Shown: positions 7,110-16,570, numbered from the stretch's first letter. The stretch: 64,000 bases of DNA from Ruegeria sp. AD91A (GCF_003443535.1 NZ_CP031946.1:1364001-1428000); one strand, 5' to 3'. The notes: generated from the sequence alone by a model not told the origin. Numbers and translations are program-made.

Positions 7110-8960
7110 ATGTTACGGATCGAAGACATCACCTATGCCGTTGAAGGTCGTCCATTGTTTGATGGCGCAACCGCAACGATTCCCGATGGTCACAAGGTTG
7201 GCCTTGTCGGTCGGAACGGAACCGGAAAGACCACGCTGTTCCGCCTGATCCGGGGGGAGTTGGCTCTGGAATCCGGTAATATCTCGGTCCCGAAACGCGC
7301 TCGGATTGGCGGTGTGGCGCAAGAGGTGCCCTCCTCTGATGTCTCGCTGATCAACACGGTTCTGGCCGCCGATACCGAACGCGGTGCATTGATGGCCGAG
7401 GCCGAAAGCGCTGAAGACCCGACACGTATCGCCGAAATTCAGACCCGTCTGGCCGATATCGACGCCTGGTCCGCCGAGGCCCGCGCGGCTTCGATCCTCA
7501 AGGGGCTGGGGTTTGATGACGAAGACCAACTACGCCCGTGCTCGGATTTCTCGGGCGGGTGGCGGATGCGCGTTGCGCTGGCGGCGGTGCTGTTTACTCA
7601 ACCAGATCTGCTGCTGCTGGACGAACCGACAAACTATCTGGACCTCGAAGGCGCGCTGTGGCTCGAGAGCTATCTGGCCAAGTATCCTCACACGGTGATC
7701 ATCATCAGCCACGACCGAGGTCTTCTGAACCGCGCCGTGGGGTCGATCCTGCATCTGGAAGACCGCAAGCTGACCTATTACGCGGTGCCATACGACAAGT
7801 TTGCGGAACGCCGTGCGGAACGTCTGGCACAGGCGGAATCGGAAAACGTCAAGGCCAAAGCCCGCATCGCACATTTGCAAAGCTTTGTGGATCGGTTCCG
7901 CTATAAGGCATCGAAAGCTGTTCAGGCCCAGTCGCGCCTGAAGATGATCGAACGCATCCAACTGGTCTCGACCCCACAAGAAGCAGCACTCCGTGCGTTC
8001 AGCTTTCCGGAACCCGAGGAACTGTCGCCACCGATTATCCAGATTGAGGGCGGCGTCACAGGTTATGGCGAGACAGAGGTGCTTCGGCGTCTGAACCTGC
8101 GCATCGACCAAGACGACCGCATTGCGCTGTTGGGCAAGAACGGTCAGGGGAAATCGACCCTGTCCAAGCTGCTCTCGGACCGGCTGCCCCTGATGGCAGG
8201 CAGGATGACCTGCAGCAACAAGCTGCGCATCGGCTATTTTGCACAGCATCAGGTGGATGAGCTCTATGTGGACGAAACACCGCTGGACCACCTGCGCCGC
8301 CTGCGCCCTGACGAGGCGCCCGGCAAGTGGCGTTCGCGACTGGCCGGTTTCGGGTTGAACGCGGATCAGGCGGAAACCAAGGTCGGGCGTCTGTCGGGTG
8401 GACAGAAAGCGCGCCTTTCACTGCTGCTCGCCACGATCGACGCGCCCCATATGCTGATCCTTGATGAGCCGACCAACCACCTTGATATCGAAAGCCGCGA
8501 GGCGCTGGTCGAGGCGCTGACTGCTTATTCCGGCGCGGTGGTTCTGGTCAGCCACGACATGCATCTGCTGAGCCTTGTCGCGGATCGCCTCTGGCTGGTT
8601 TCGGATGGTACGGTCAAACCCTTTGACGGCGACCTTGAAGCCTATCGGTCCCTGCTGCTGGCGCGCGACAGACCCGTCAGGGAAAAGTCCCAGACTGTCA
8701 AATCAAAACGCCCCACACGCGAGGCGTTGTTGGCTCTGCGCGCCGATCTGCGCAAATGCGAAGACCGGATCGAAAAGCTGACCGATATGCATGACAGGCT
8801 TTCCGCCAAACTGTCCGACCCGGCGTTGTACGAGGACGATAAGATCAACGATCTGGAAACCTGGAACCGCAAGTTCACCGAAGTCACCGAGGCCATGCAA
8901 AAAGCCGAGGCTCTATGGGTCGCCGCAGCCGAACGACTTGAACAGGCAGAAACAGCATGA
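7110..8960 (+). CDS. ABC-F family ATPase (Uup/YheS-like)
   Basis: This 616-residue protein has two ABC ATPase domains in one chain and no membrane segments, the mark of the ABC-F family that acts on the ribosome. Domain 1 shows Walker A GRNGTGKTT (about 35-42), signature FSGGWRMRVALA and Walker B LLLLDEPTNYLDLEG. Domain 2 shows GKNGQGKST, LSGGQKARLSLL and LILDEPTNHLDIES. A charged linker between the domains corresponds to the P-site tRNA interaction motif, and the last 80 residues form a coiled coil as in Uup and YheS. It overlaps the next gene by 4 bases (ATGA). A translation-rescue or ribosome-assembly role is more likely than antibiotic resistance. Confidence 0.92.
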   Translation: MLRIEDITYAVEGRPLFDGATATIPDGHKVGLVGRNGTGKTTLFRLIRGELALESGNISVPKRARIGGVAQEVPSSDVSLINTVLAADTERGALMAEAESAEDPTRIAEIQTRLADIDAWSAEARAASILKGLGFDDEDQLRPCSDFSGGWRMRVALAAVLFTQPDLLLLDEPTNYLDLEGALWLESYLAKYPHTVIIISHDRGLLNRAVGSILHLEDRKLTYYAVPYDKFAERRAERLAQAESENVKAKARIAHLQSFVDRFRYKASKAVQAQSRLKMIERIQLVSTPQEAALRAFSFPEPEELSPPIIQIEGGVTGYGETEVLRRLNLRIDQDDRIALLGKNGQGKSTLSKLLSDRLPLMAGRMTCSNKLRIGYFAQHQVDELYVDETPLDHLRRLRPDEAPGKWRSRLAGFGLNADQAETKVGRLSGGQKARLSLLLATIDAPHMLILDEPTNHLDIESREALVEALTAYSGAVVLVSHDMHLLSLVADRLWLVSDGTVKPFDGDLEAYRSLLLARDRPVREKSQTVKSKRPTREALLALRADLRKCEDRIEKLTDMHDRLSAKLSDPALYEDDKINDLETWNRKFTEVTEAMQKAEALWVAAAERLEQAETA

Positions 8961-9346
8961 AAACACCCGTCAAAGACACCGGAGCTATGATTTCCGGTAT
9001 GCATCCCGACTTGCAGCCCGGTGAATTTGCCTTTGTCGTGTGGCCTGAGAACAAACCCTGGCCTGAGGGCACGCGGGCCAGCTGTGTCGAGGCCGAAGGG
9101 CTGTCTCTTGTCGTCCCGATCGCTGCGGCACCGCAAGATGCCGTCGCGATGCGTTGCATTACCTTGCAGGTCCATTCCTCGCTGGAAGGTGTTGGTCTGA
9201 CCGCGGCCGTTTCCAGCGCGCTGGCTCAGGCGGGCATCCCTGCGAACATGGTCGCGGGGTATCACCACGATCATGTCTATGTCCCATCAGGTTGTTCGCA
9301 AGATGCCCTGAGTATCCTGCAAGACCTGCAACGGAGCAGCAAATAG
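8957..9346 (+). CDS. ACT-domain protein (DUF2241-like)
   Basis: This 129-residue cytosolic protein resembles the small proteins made of two ACT-like halves (an N-terminal DUF2241-type half and a C-terminal ACT half). The C-terminal half has the typical pattern VHSSLEGVGLTAAVSSALA ... YHHDHVYVP. ACT modules usually bind amino acids, but no catalytic domain is attached here, so it may act as a stand-alone sensor or partner subunit. Its start overlaps the ABC-F stop codon and its own stop lies 2 bases before marC, so the three genes form an operon. Confidence 0.8.
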   Translation: MKTPVKDTGAMISGMHPDLQPGEFAFVVWPENKPWPEGTRASCVEAEGLSLVVPIAAAPQDAVAMRCITLQVHSSLEGVGLTAAVSSALAQAGIPANMVAGYHHDHVYVPSGCSQDALSILQDLQRSSK

Positions 9347-9348
9347 CA

Positions 9349-9966
9349 ATGGACAGCGCATTCCTGATTACCGCGTTCACAACGCTTTTCGTGGTCCTTG
9401 ACCCGCCCGCGCAAACTCCGATCTTCGTGGCTCTGACACAGGGCATGGACTGGCATACGCGCCGCTCCATCGCGGTTCGGGCCTGCCTGACAGCAGGCTT
9501 TATCCTGGCCCTGTTTGCTGCCTTTGGCGAAGCCCTTCTGGGGTTTGTTGGCATTTCGATGGAGGCGTTCCGCGTCGCAGGAGGCGTCCTGCTGTTCCTA
9601 ACCGCGCTGGATATGCTGTTTGAACGCCGCACCAAGCGACGCGAAAGCAGCGCCGAGGAAGAGGAACATCCAGACCCGTCCGTTTTTCCCCTGGGCATTC
9701 CACTGATTGCAGGCCCCGGCTCGATTGCAACGATGATTCTGCTTGCGGGCCAGCAACCCGGCATTCAGGGCCTTGCCGTTGTCATCGGCGTCATGCTCGT
9801 TGTTCTGGCGATGGTCTTCGTGATGTATCTGACATCCGGCGCTGTCGCACGGGTTTTGGGCAAAACCGGGTTGAACGTATTGACGCGACTACTGGGTATG
9901 TTGCTTGCGGCCCTGTCTGTTCAATTCATTCTTGATGGCCTCAAGGCCTTTGGATTTGCGTCTTAA
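9349..9966 (+). CDS. MarC-family integral membrane protein
   Basis: This is a 205-residue protein with about six membrane helices and the family features TLFVVLDPPAQTPIF near the N-terminus and FPLGIPLIAGPGSIATMIL in the middle. MarC proteins were once linked to multiple antibiotic resistance, but that link was not upheld; their transport function is unknown. The reading frame is open further upstream, but those extra 65 codons lie inside the ACT gene, so the ATG at 9349, two bases after that gene's stop, is the start. The cytoplasmic loop between helices 3 and 4 is strongly charged (FERRTKRRESSAEEEE). Confidence 0.88.
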   Translation: MDSAFLITAFTTLFVVLDPPAQTPIFVALTQGMDWHTRRSIAVRACLTAGFILALFAAFGEALLGFVGISMEAFRVAGGVLLFLTALDMLFERRTKRRESSAEEEEHPDPSVFPLGIPLIAGPGSIATMILLAGQQPGIQGLAVVIGVMLVVLAMVFVMYLTSGAVARVLGKTGLNVLTRLLGMLLAALSVQFILDGLKAFGFAS

Positions 9967-10008
9967 ATCCCCATATACAATGCGCGTAACTTGAGTGGGG
10001 TGAACCCT

Positions 10009-10590
10009 GTGGACAGCATCGATATCGGACAACTGGTCTATCTGGTCGTGCTCGGGCTGGCGATCGCGTTCTGGTTCGTTTCGCAAAACCGCCAGTCCCT
10101 GAACAAAACATTGCAGCAGGTGATGGCCTGGGTGTTCATTTTTGTTGGTGTCATTGCCGTTGTTGGATTGTGGGAGGACATCCGGTCCTCGGTTGGGCCT
10201 GCCCCGCAGATGACCGTTACCGGTCAAACGATCGAGGTGCCCCGTGCCTATGACGGTCACTACTATTTGCCGGTTTTGGTGAATGATGAGCCGATCAGCT
10301 TTCTTGTCGACACCGGCGCCAGCCAGATCGTGCTCAGCGCTCAGGACGCTGCGCGCGTTGGTATCGATCCTGATCAGTTGAACTATTTCGGACGCGCCTT
10401 GACCGCCAACGGAGAGGTGCGCACCGCGCCGGTGCGGCTTGAGACCCTGACCGTAGGGCCAATTACCGATCAGAACGTATCAGCCTGGGTCAATGAGGGC
10501 GAGCTGGATAAATCGCTTTTGGGGATGGAATACCTGCATCGTTTCTCAAGCATTCAGTTCGTAGATGGCAAGCTGATCTTGTCTCGTTAG
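10009..10590 (+). CDS. Membrane-anchored retropepsin-like aspartic protease
   Basis: This roughly 193-residue protein has two N-terminal membrane helices (about residues 5-25 and 35-55) followed by a single retropepsin-type domain with the catalytic triad FLVDTGAS and a glycine-rich C-terminal flap (SLLGMEYLHRFS). It belongs to the bacterial clan-AA aspartic protease group found in many alphaproteobacteria (TIGR02281-like). As with retroviral enzymes, one domain implies a dimer; the substrate is unknown. The GTG at 10009 is preferred over an upstream TTG because GAGTGGGG lies at proper spacing and homologues begin with a short MD-type N-terminus. Confidence 0.85.
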   Translation: MDSIDIGQLVYLVVLGLAIAFWFVSQNRQSLNKTLQQVMAWVFIFVGVIAVVGLWEDIRSSVGPAPQMTVTGQTIEVPRAYDGHYYLPVLVNDEPISFLVDTGASQIVLSAQDAARVGIDPDQLNYFGRALTANGEVRTAPVRLETLTVGPITDQNVSAWVNEGELDKSLLGMEYLHRFSSIQFVDGKLILSR

Positions 10591-10607
10591 CGGCTCTGAT
10601 CGCTTGA

Positions 10608-10622
10608 GAACAAAAATAGAAC
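10608..10622 (+). promoter_or_regulatory. Predicted LexA (SOS) box upstream of imuA
   Basis: The sequence GAAC-N7-GAAC (GAACAAAAATAGAAC) matches the direct-repeat LexA site of alphaproteobacteria (GTTC-N7-GTTC on the other strand) exactly. It ends 16 bases before the ATG of the ImuA-like gene, so LexA bound here would block its promoter or transcription start. Confidence 0.8.
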
Positions 10623-10638
10623 ATGCTAATGTTTCGGC

Positions 10639-11259
10639 ATGTCTACTCAGCTTCTTGGCCACAAACCTGCGCGTCAGGCACCGGGGGTAAACCTCCATCC
10701 GCAGATCACCCTGCAACTGGGCCGTGTGCACGAGGCGTGCGGCCCCGCCCGGCGCAGCTTTGCCATGTGGCTGGCCAGTCAGACACAGGGGCCGGTCTTG
10801 TGGATTTCCCCCGCGTGGGAACCTGGCCAGCTAAACCCCGATGGGATGATGGCCTTTACCGACCCGGCCCGGTTCATCTTTGTTCAGCCCACCCGTGCCG
10901 AGGATCTGCTGTGGTGTCTGGAGGAGGCGCTGCGCAGCGGGGCCATTCCGCTGATCGTCGGCGACCTGCCCGGCGCGCCGGGGCTGACACCGATACGCCG
11001 GATGCATCTGGCCGCCGAACAAGGGGGTACGATGGGGCGGGCTCCGCTTGGTTTGCTGCTGACACCCGGAGATGGTGGCGCGCAAGGGATTGAGACACGC
11101 TGGCACATGGCTGCCACCCATCGGGACGATGCGAGGCTCTGGACCCTGACCCGCCGCCGCGCCCGTGCCCTACCCCCGGTCACATGGCAGGCCACCATGA
11201 CCGCCGCCCGTGCCGGTTTGCATCTGAAACGGATCGAAACCGAAGATGCAACGGCGTAA
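10639..11259 (+). CDS. imuA: ImuA-like SOS mutagenesis protein (orphan)
   Basis: This 206-residue protein resembles ImuA, a RecA-like-fold partner of the ImuB/DnaE2 error-prone translesion system. Recognisable segments are PVLWISPAWEPGQLNPDG, the helix DLLWCLEEALRSGAIPLIV, the stretch LTPIRRMHLAAEQGG and the C-terminal RRRARALPPVTWQ. No Walker A motif is visible, as is usual for ImuA. A LexA box immediately upstream makes damage induction likely. Normally imuB and dnaE2 follow; here an MFS transporter does, so this copy is separated from its partners. Assignment rests on pattern recognition and context. Confidence 0.7.
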   Translation: MSTQLLGHKPARQAPGVNLHPQITLQLGRVHEACGPARRSFAMWLASQTQGPVLWISPAWEPGQLNPDGMMAFTDPARFIFVQPTRAEDLLWCLEEALRSGAIPLIVGDLPGAPGLTPIRRMHLAAEQGGTMGRAPLGLLLTPGDGGAQGIETRWHMAATHRDDARLWTLTRRRARALPPVTWQATMTAARAGLHLKRIETEDATA

Positions 11260-11321
11260 AGCCACGCGGATCACGCAAGAAGTGACTGGTCAAACCCCGG
11301 GCCGCGCCCTAGCGTCACCGC

Positions 11322-12536
11322 ATGAGCCATCCGATCCATGACAGTCGCTATTCCTGGCTTCGCCTTCTGATCACGCTCGCCATTGCAACAGTGGCGAATG
11401 TTGGCATGTGGGCGGTGATCGTGGTCATGCCCGCGGTTGAAGCCGAATTCGGGGCCGGTCGCGCCGAAGCCTCGATGCCGTATACGCTGGCGATGATCGG
11501 TTTTGCCTTGGGTAATATGTGGTTGGGGCAGTTGGTGGACCGGCTGGGTGTCACCAGCGCCCTGATCGGAGCAGCCGTCTTGAGTGCTCTGAGCTATGTG
11601 CTGGCAACGCTGGCGCCGAATATAATGTTGCTATCCGCGGCGCATCTTCTGCTTGGGCTGGGCACGTCAATTGGGTTTGGTCCGCTGATCGCCGATATCT
11701 CGCATTGGTTCGTGAAGCGGCGCGGTATTGCCGTCGCACTGGTGGCCAGCGGGAATTACCTGTCCGGCGCCATCTGGCCCACCATGCTGTCCGGAATTCT
11801 GGCTCGGGACGGATGGCAACAGGTCTATCTGACGCTCGCCGTTCTGACGCTTGTCGTCGTCATTCCCCTGTCGCTGCTGCTACGCCGCAGGGTGCCGGTC
11901 GAGGCACACAGCACCGCCGCAGCATCCGCCCAAATCAATGCACGAAGTGTCGGCGTATCACCACGCGCGCTGCAATATATTCTGGGCCTGGCCGGGATCG
12001 GTTGTTGCGTCGCCATGTCGATGCCGCAGGTTCATATCGTCTCGTATTGCGTCGGACTGGGATATGGGCCCGCAGTCGGGGCCGAAATGCTGTCGCTGAT
12101 GTTATTGGGTGGCGTTGTCAGCCGCATCATCTCGGGTCTGTTGGCTGACCGGCTGGGCGGCGTCGTGACGCTTTTGATCGGTTCTCTTCTGCAATGCATC
12201 GCCCTGTTCCTGTTCCTGCCGTACAACGGAATGGTGTCACTTTACGCCATCAGCCTGCTCTTTGGCCTGGCACAGGGTGGCATCGTGCCCAGCTATGCGT
12301 TGATTGTCCGTGAATACATGCCGCCGCAAGAAGCTGGCGCGCGGGTCGGGTTCGTCATGATGATGACCATTCTTGGCATGGCACTCGGCGGCTGGATGTC
12401 AGGGTGGATATACGACCTCACCGGAAACTACCAACTGGCGTTCGTGAATGGCATTCTTTGGAATGGCCTGAACATTGCAATCGTTCTGATGCTGCTCAGG
12501 AGATCCCGCCCCGGACGAGAACGGGTCATGGCATGA
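11322..12536 (+). CDS. MFS transporter (monocarboxylate/oxalate-formate type)
   Basis: This is a 404-residue, 12-helix major facilitator protein. Features include a motif-A-like loop (GQLVDRLGVTSALIG) and its second-half copy (SGLLADRLGGVVTLLIG), and the WFVKRRGIAVALVASGNYLSG segment common to MCT-like and oxalate/formate antiporter-like permeases, which move organic anions. It starts 62 bases after the ImuA-like gene and ends overlapping the YceI gene (ATGA). Substrate unknown; a carboxylate is the best family-level guess. Confidence 0.8.
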   Translation: MSHPIHDSRYSWLRLLITLAIATVANVGMWAVIVVMPAVEAEFGAGRAEASMPYTLAMIGFALGNMWLGQLVDRLGVTSALIGAAVLSALSYVLATLAPNIMLLSAAHLLLGLGTSIGFGPLIADISHWFVKRRGIAVALVASGNYLSGAIWPTMLSGILARDGWQQVYLTLAVLTLVVVIPLSLLLRRRVPVEAHSTAAASAQINARSVGVSPRALQYILGLAGIGCCVAMSMPQVHIVSYCVGLGYGPAVGAEMLSLMLLGGVVSRIISGLLADRLGGVVTLLIGSLLQCIALFLFLPYNGMVSLYAISLLFGLAQGGIVPSYALIVREYMPPQEAGARVGFVMMMTILGMALGGWMSGWIYDLTGNYQLAFVNGILWNGLNIAIVLMLLRRSRPGRERVMA

Positions 12537-13129
12537 CCCTTCTGACCCGTCGCAGCCTGCTTGCCGGCCTGGCAACCCTGCCCCTGACCCAGGCGGCACA
12601 CGCTGCTTTGCGGCCTTACATCTTGTCGGATGAAGGCACCAGGGTCGGGTTCACTTTTGATCTTGCGGGGGTGACTCAGTCAGGGACAATGCCGATCCGG
12701 ACCGCCGAAGTTCAGATTGACTCACGTCGCCTGCAGAACAGTCAGGTCACAGTGACACTGGACGTCAGCAAGGCCAGAACGCGGCTACCCTTTGCCCGAA
12801 TGCCCATGCTCAGCCCCAGCGTATTGGACGCGAAACAGCACCCAACGATCCGGTTTGTTTCAACGGACATACAGTTGGGCACGGAAGGACGAATATCAGA
12901 TGGCGCTCGGATCACGGGTGATCTGACGGTCCGCGGCGTGATCCGCCCGATCACGCTGGAGGCCAATCTGTACCGGCAGGCGGGAAGTGCAGAGAACAAT
13001 CTGAACCGTCTGACCATTGGCCTGAAGGGCGCTCTGAACCGGCACGACTTCGGAGCTTCGGGCTATCCTGACCTGGTTCATGACACTGTCGGCCTGGACA
13101 TCCACGCGGAGATTATCCGCGCGACCTGA
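12533..13129 (+). CDS. YceI-family periplasmic protein
   Basis: This 198-residue exported protein begins with a signal peptide of about 24 residues containing a twin-arginine-like start (TRRSLLAGLATLP) and ending AAHA. The mature part is a YceI lipocalin-like barrel (GTRVGFTFDLAGV at the start, then PTIRFVSTDI and the KGALNRHDFGAS motif near the end). YceI proteins bind polyisoprenoids or similar hydrophobic compounds and are often linked to electron-transport quinones. The start codon overlaps the stop of the MFS gene, so the two are cotranscribed. Confidence 0.88.
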   Translation: MTLLTRRSLLAGLATLPLTQAAHAALRPYILSDEGTRVGFTFDLAGVTQSGTMPIRTAEVQIDSRRLQNSQVTVTLDVSKARTRLPFARMPMLSPSVLDAKQHPTIRFVSTDIQLGTEGRISDGARITGDLTVRGVIRPITLEANLYRQAGSAENNLNRLTIGLKGALNRHDFGASGYPDLVHDTVGLDIHAEIIRAT

Positions 13130-13209
13130 TCGTCAATTGGCAAAAAACGACTCGCTAAAGTCGAATTGATGCGCGCATTGTGCGGCGACACTGCCAATCT
13201 GAGACCACC

Positions 13210-14439
13210 ATGCGCACGATCATTTCATTTGCCGCCCTGTTTCTTTCGGTCATTCTGCTACAGCTTTCGACAGGAGGCGTCGGACCTCTCGATGCCATAT
13301 CAGGCATCACGCTGAATTTCACGACAGAACAGATCGGCCTATTGGGATCTTCGCACTTTCTGGGGTTTTTCATCGGCTGCTGGTGGGCACCACGTCTGAT
13401 GGGAAATGTTGGTCATTCGCGTGCATTTGCCGTTTGCACTGCGCTGGGTGCAATGGGCTTGATCGGGCATACGCTGACTGAAAACCCATACATCTGGGCG
13501 GCCCTGCGTGTGGCCTCTGGCACCTGCGTGGCAGGCGCGTACACGGTGATCGAGGCCTGGCTGAACGCAAAGGTCACCAATGAAACCCGAGGGCGTGCGA
13601 TGGGTACGTACCGGATCGCGGATATGGGCGCATCCCTGTGCGCCCAGTTAATTATCGCCGTTCTGCCCCCGGCGTCATATGTCTCATACAACCTGCTTGC
13701 GATCTTGTGCTGTGCGTCGCTGCTGCCGTTGACTCTGACCAAAGCAAGCCAGCCCAAAACACCTGATGCGCCTCGCCTTAAACCCGGGCTGGCATGGCGC
13801 AGCTCACCGCTGGCCGTGGCGGGTGTGATCGTGGCCGCGGTCAGCTCGGCCTCGTTCCGTATGGTGGGTCCGGTTTACGGGCAAGAAGTCGGCCTTGCCG
13901 TCGATCAGATCGCATTCTTCCTGGCCTCGTTCGTAATGGGTGGTGCGCTTGCACAATACCCCGTCGGCTGGCTGGCTGACAAATATGACAGGCGCTGGGT
14001 GCTGATCTGGTTGTCAGCTGCAGCGGTGCTAAGTTGTGGCGTCACTATGGCGGCAAGCGGCACCGGAACGATCGGGGTCATGTCGGCAGCGGTATTCTTT
14101 GGCCTGACAACCTTCCCGATCTTCTCGGTTTCTTCTGCCCACGCAAATGACTTCGCCACATCCGAGGAACGGGTGGAGCTGTCTGCGGCCCTGATGTTCT
14201 GGTTTGCCTTGGGGGCAATTGCATCGCCCTATATTACCTCGACTTTGATCCAGAAATTTGGTCCCGGGGCCCTTTTTGCCTTCGTCGCGTTCGGGCATGT
14301 CTTCCTGATCGTATTTGGTCTGGCGCGGATGCGGTCCCGCCCCACCCCCGAGGAGCGTACGAACTATGTTTATGCCCCGCGTACCTCATTCACGATTGGT
14401 CGCCTTCTCAAACGGTCGCGGGAAAACTTGAAAAACTAG
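13210..14439 (+). CDS. MFS transporter (YcaD-like)
   Basis: This is a 409-residue, 12-helix major facilitator protein. The second half has a clear motif A copy (YPVGWLADKYDRRWVLIWLS) and the first half has the conserved acidic and glycine-rich helix 5 region (GTYRIADMGASLCAQ), as in YcaD-type transporters. The ATG at 13210 starts directly at the first hydrophobic helix; ten extra in-frame codons upstream are charged and unlike a membrane protein start. Substrate unknown. The gene stands alone, converging on the low-confidence ORF described at 14440-14696. Confidence 0.8.
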   Translation: MRTIISFAALFLSVILLQLSTGGVGPLDAISGITLNFTTEQIGLLGSSHFLGFFIGCWWAPRLMGNVGHSRAFAVCTALGAMGLIGHTLTENPYIWAALRVASGTCVAGAYTVIEAWLNAKVTNETRGRAMGTYRIADMGASLCAQLIIAVLPPASYVSYNLLAILCCASLLPLTLTKASQPKTPDAPRLKPGLAWRSSPLAVAGVIVAAVSSASFRMVGPVYGQEVGLAVDQIAFFLASFVMGGALAQYPVGWLADKYDRRWVLIWLSAAAVLSCGVTMAASGTGTIGVMSAAVFFGLTTFPIFSVSSAHANDFATSEERVELSAALMFWFALGAIASPYITSTLIQKFGPGALFAFVAFGHVFLIVFGLARMRSRPTPEERTNYVYAPRTSFTIGRLLKRSRENLKN

Positions 14440-14696
14440 ACACCCGCTGGTTTTTGTATGCCTTTCGTGATTGCCCCGGTTTTTTCGGTCGACCTTGCAT
14501 GAAACAAGGACGGGTCCGAACAGCTCAGATTCAACGCGTTGCGGTTATACTGTTCCGGGAACTCGAACCAGATCGCCGGGGCAGCGCGGTTTTCGGACCA
14601 TTCGGCGTCCAAATTGACTTGCAGGTCAATGTCGGGCTTTTGCTGGACGATCACATCATGTAGACGGGCGCGCAGACAGTTACGCGGAAACGGATC
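14440..14696. other. Intergenic region before metG, possible short minus-strand ORF
   Basis: These 257 bases separate an MFS gene from metG. On the minus strand a reading frame from a GTG at 14654 to a stop at 14436 encodes about 72 residues with plausible codon usage (it includes AIWFEFPEQYNRNALNLS), but there is no ribosome binding site and I recognise no family. It may be a small gene or the remnant of one. The metG promoter must also be in or near this region; no clear sites are visible. Confidence 0.35.
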
Positions 14697-16442
14697 ATGG
14701 CTCGGATTCTCATCACCTCGGCGATCCCCTATATCAACGGGATCAAACACCTCGGCAATCTGATCGGCTCGCAATTGCCTGCCGACTTGTATGCACGTTA
14801 CCAGCGTGGCCGGGGGAACGAGGTCATGTTCCTGTGCGCCACGGATGAACACGGCACACCAGCCGAGCTGGCGGCGGCCAAGGCGGGTAAACCGGTGGCC
14901 GAGTACTGCGCCGACATGTATGCGATTCAGGCCGATATCGCCAATCGGTTTGGGCTCAGCTTCGATCACTTTGGACGCTCGTCCAGCGAACAGAACAAGC
15001 GCCTGACCCAGCATTTTGCGGGTAAGTTGGATGACGCGGGCCTCATCCGCGAAGTCAGCGAAAAACAGGTTTATTCCAACGCTGATGGCCGCTTTTTGCC
15101 AGATCGGTATATTGAAGGCACCTGCCCCAATTGCGGCTATGACCGCGCGCGCGGCGACCAGTGCGAGAACTGCACCAAGCAGTTGGATCCGACGGACCTG
15201 ATCGAGCCGCGCTCGGCCATTTCCGGGTCGACCGACCTGGAAATACGTGAAACCAAGCACCTGTATCTGCGCCAATCCGCGATGAAGGATAAGCTGGATG
15301 CGTGGATCGACAGCAAGACAGACTGGCCGGTCCTGACCACGTCAATTGCCAAGAAGTGGCTGCATGACGGCGACGGCTTGCAAGACCGTGGCATCACCCG
15401 CGATCTGGACTGGGGTGTGCCGGTCAAAAAAGGCGATCAGGATTGGCCGGGGATGGAGGGCAAGGTCTTTTACGTCTGGTTCGACGCCCCCATTGAATAC
15501 ATCGCCTGTGCCAAGGAATGGGCTGACGCCAACGGCAGGACAGACGCGGATTGGGAACGCTGGTGGCGCACCGACAAGGGCGCGGACGACGTGCGCTATG
15601 TCCAGTTCATGGGAAAGGACAACGTGCCGTTCCATACGTTGTCGTTCCCGGCCACCATCCTCGGCACCAACACGCATAATGAAGAGACCGGATCACCCGA
15701 ACGCTGGAAGCTGGTGGATTTTATCAAGTCGTTCAACTACCTGAATTATGACGGCGGCCAGTTTTCGACCAGCCAGGGCCGTGGCGTGTTCATGGATCAG
15801 GCACTGGACATTCTGCCTGCCGATTATTGGCGCTGGTGGCTGCTGAGCCATGCGCCGGAAAGCAGCGACAGTGAGTTCACGTGGGAGAACTTCCAGCAAT
15901 CGGTGAACAAGGACCTCGCCGACGTTCTGGGCAACTTTGTCAGCCGGATTACCAAATTCTGCCGTTCGAAATTTGGTGAGACCGTGCCCGAAGGCGGTGA
16001 GTTTGACGCCCGCGAGCAAGCTCTGATCGAAGAACTCACCAAACGCGTCCGCACCTATGAGGGCCACATGGGGGCGATGGAGGTTCGCAAATCCGCGCAG
16101 GAGCTACGGGCAATCTGGGTTGCCGGAAATGAATATCTGCAGGCTGCAGCTCCGTGGTCCACGTTCAAGGAAGACCCCGAGCGGGCTGCTGCGCAGGTAC
16201 GTCTTGGCCTGAACCTGATCCGCCTTTACGCCGTTCTCAGCGCGCCGTTCATCCCCGACACCTCGGCCCGTATGCTGAGCGCGATGAACACGTTGGATAC
16301 CAGCTGGCCGGATGATGTCGCCGTCGCGTTGAACGCCCTGCCCTCCGGACACGACTTTACCGTGCCCGACGTTCTGTTCGCCAAGATAGCGGATGAACAG
16401 CGTGAAGAATGGCAGGAGAAATTCGCTGGGACCCGCAACTGA
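14697..16442 (+). CDS. metG: Methionine-tRNA ligase
   Basis: This 581-residue cytosolic enzyme charges tRNA(Met) with methionine. The class I HIGH motif appears as HLGN (residues 18-21), and the N-terminus [15 protein letters not shown] is typical. A knuckle with four cysteines (C143, C146, C156, C159) should bind zinc. The KMSKS loop is the variant QFSTS (355-359), as found in the MetRS subgroup where this loop reads KFSTS, so activity is expected. The C-terminal domain is an anticodon-binding helical bundle; there is no extra tRNA-binding appendix. A monocistronic housekeeping gene. Confidence 0.97.
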   Translation: MARILITSAIPYINGIKHLGNLIGSQLPADLYARYQRGRGNEVMFLCATDEHGTPAELAAAKAGKPVAEYCADMYAIQADIANRFGLSFDHFGRSSSEQNKRLTQHFAGKLDDAGLIREVSEKQVYSNADGRFLPDRYIEGTCPNCGYDRARGDQCENCTKQLDPTDLIEPRSAISGSTDLEIRETKHLYLRQSAMKDKLDAWIDSKTDWPVLTTSIAKKWLHDGDGLQDRGITRDLDWGVPVKKGDQDWPGMEGKVFYVWFDAPIEYIACAKEWADANGRTDADWERWWRTDKGADDVRYVQFMGKDNVPFHTLSFPATILGTNTHNEETGSPERWKLVDFIKSFNYLNYDGGQFSTSQGRGVFMDQALDILPADYWRWWLLSHAPESSDSEFTWENFQQSVNKDLADVLGNFVSRITKFCRSKFGETVPEGGEFDAREQALIEELTKRVRTYEGHMGAMEVRKSAQELRAIWVAGNEYLQAAAPWSTFKEDPERAAAQVRLGLNLIRLYAVLSAPFIPDTSARMLSAMNTLDTSWPDDVAVALNALPSGHDFTVPDVLFAKIADEQREEWQEKFAGTRN

Positions 16443-16462
16443 ACCATCCGATACCTAGAACC

Positions 16463-16486
16463 AGGGGGGCCATTCCGACCCCCTTC
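16463..16486 (+). terminator. Possible terminator after metG
   Basis: A GGGGG / CCCCC hairpin (16465-16469 with 16479-16483) follows the metG stop by about 20 bases. It is followed only by TTCTC, so the U-tract is weak. Confidence 0.35.
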
Positions 16487-16541
16487 TCGCTCGGGCCCGA
16501 TGACCACGCCGGGACCTAAGCCAGCATAAGTGCTGAAATTT

Positions 16542-16570
16542 TTGACATCGGCCCCGATCTACTCAAGATT
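16542..16570 (+). promoter_or_regulatory. Candidate promoter of the RND efflux operon
   Basis: A perfect -35 hexamer TTGACA (16542-16547) is followed after 17 bases by AAGATT (16565-16570), a weak -10. It lies about 120 bases upstream of the membrane fusion protein gene. No dedicated regulator gene adjoins the operon. Confidence 0.35.

Noticed and set aside
14436..15275. A 279-codon minus-strand frame across the metG start
   Set aside because: Most of it is antisense to the conserved N-terminal half of metG; only its last 72 codons, outside metG, were kept as a doubtful candidate.
15759..15773. Apparent loss of the KMSKS motif in metG (QFSTS instead)
   Set aside because: A KFSTS-type loop is normal in this MetRS subgroup and all other motifs are intact, so inactivation is not indicated.
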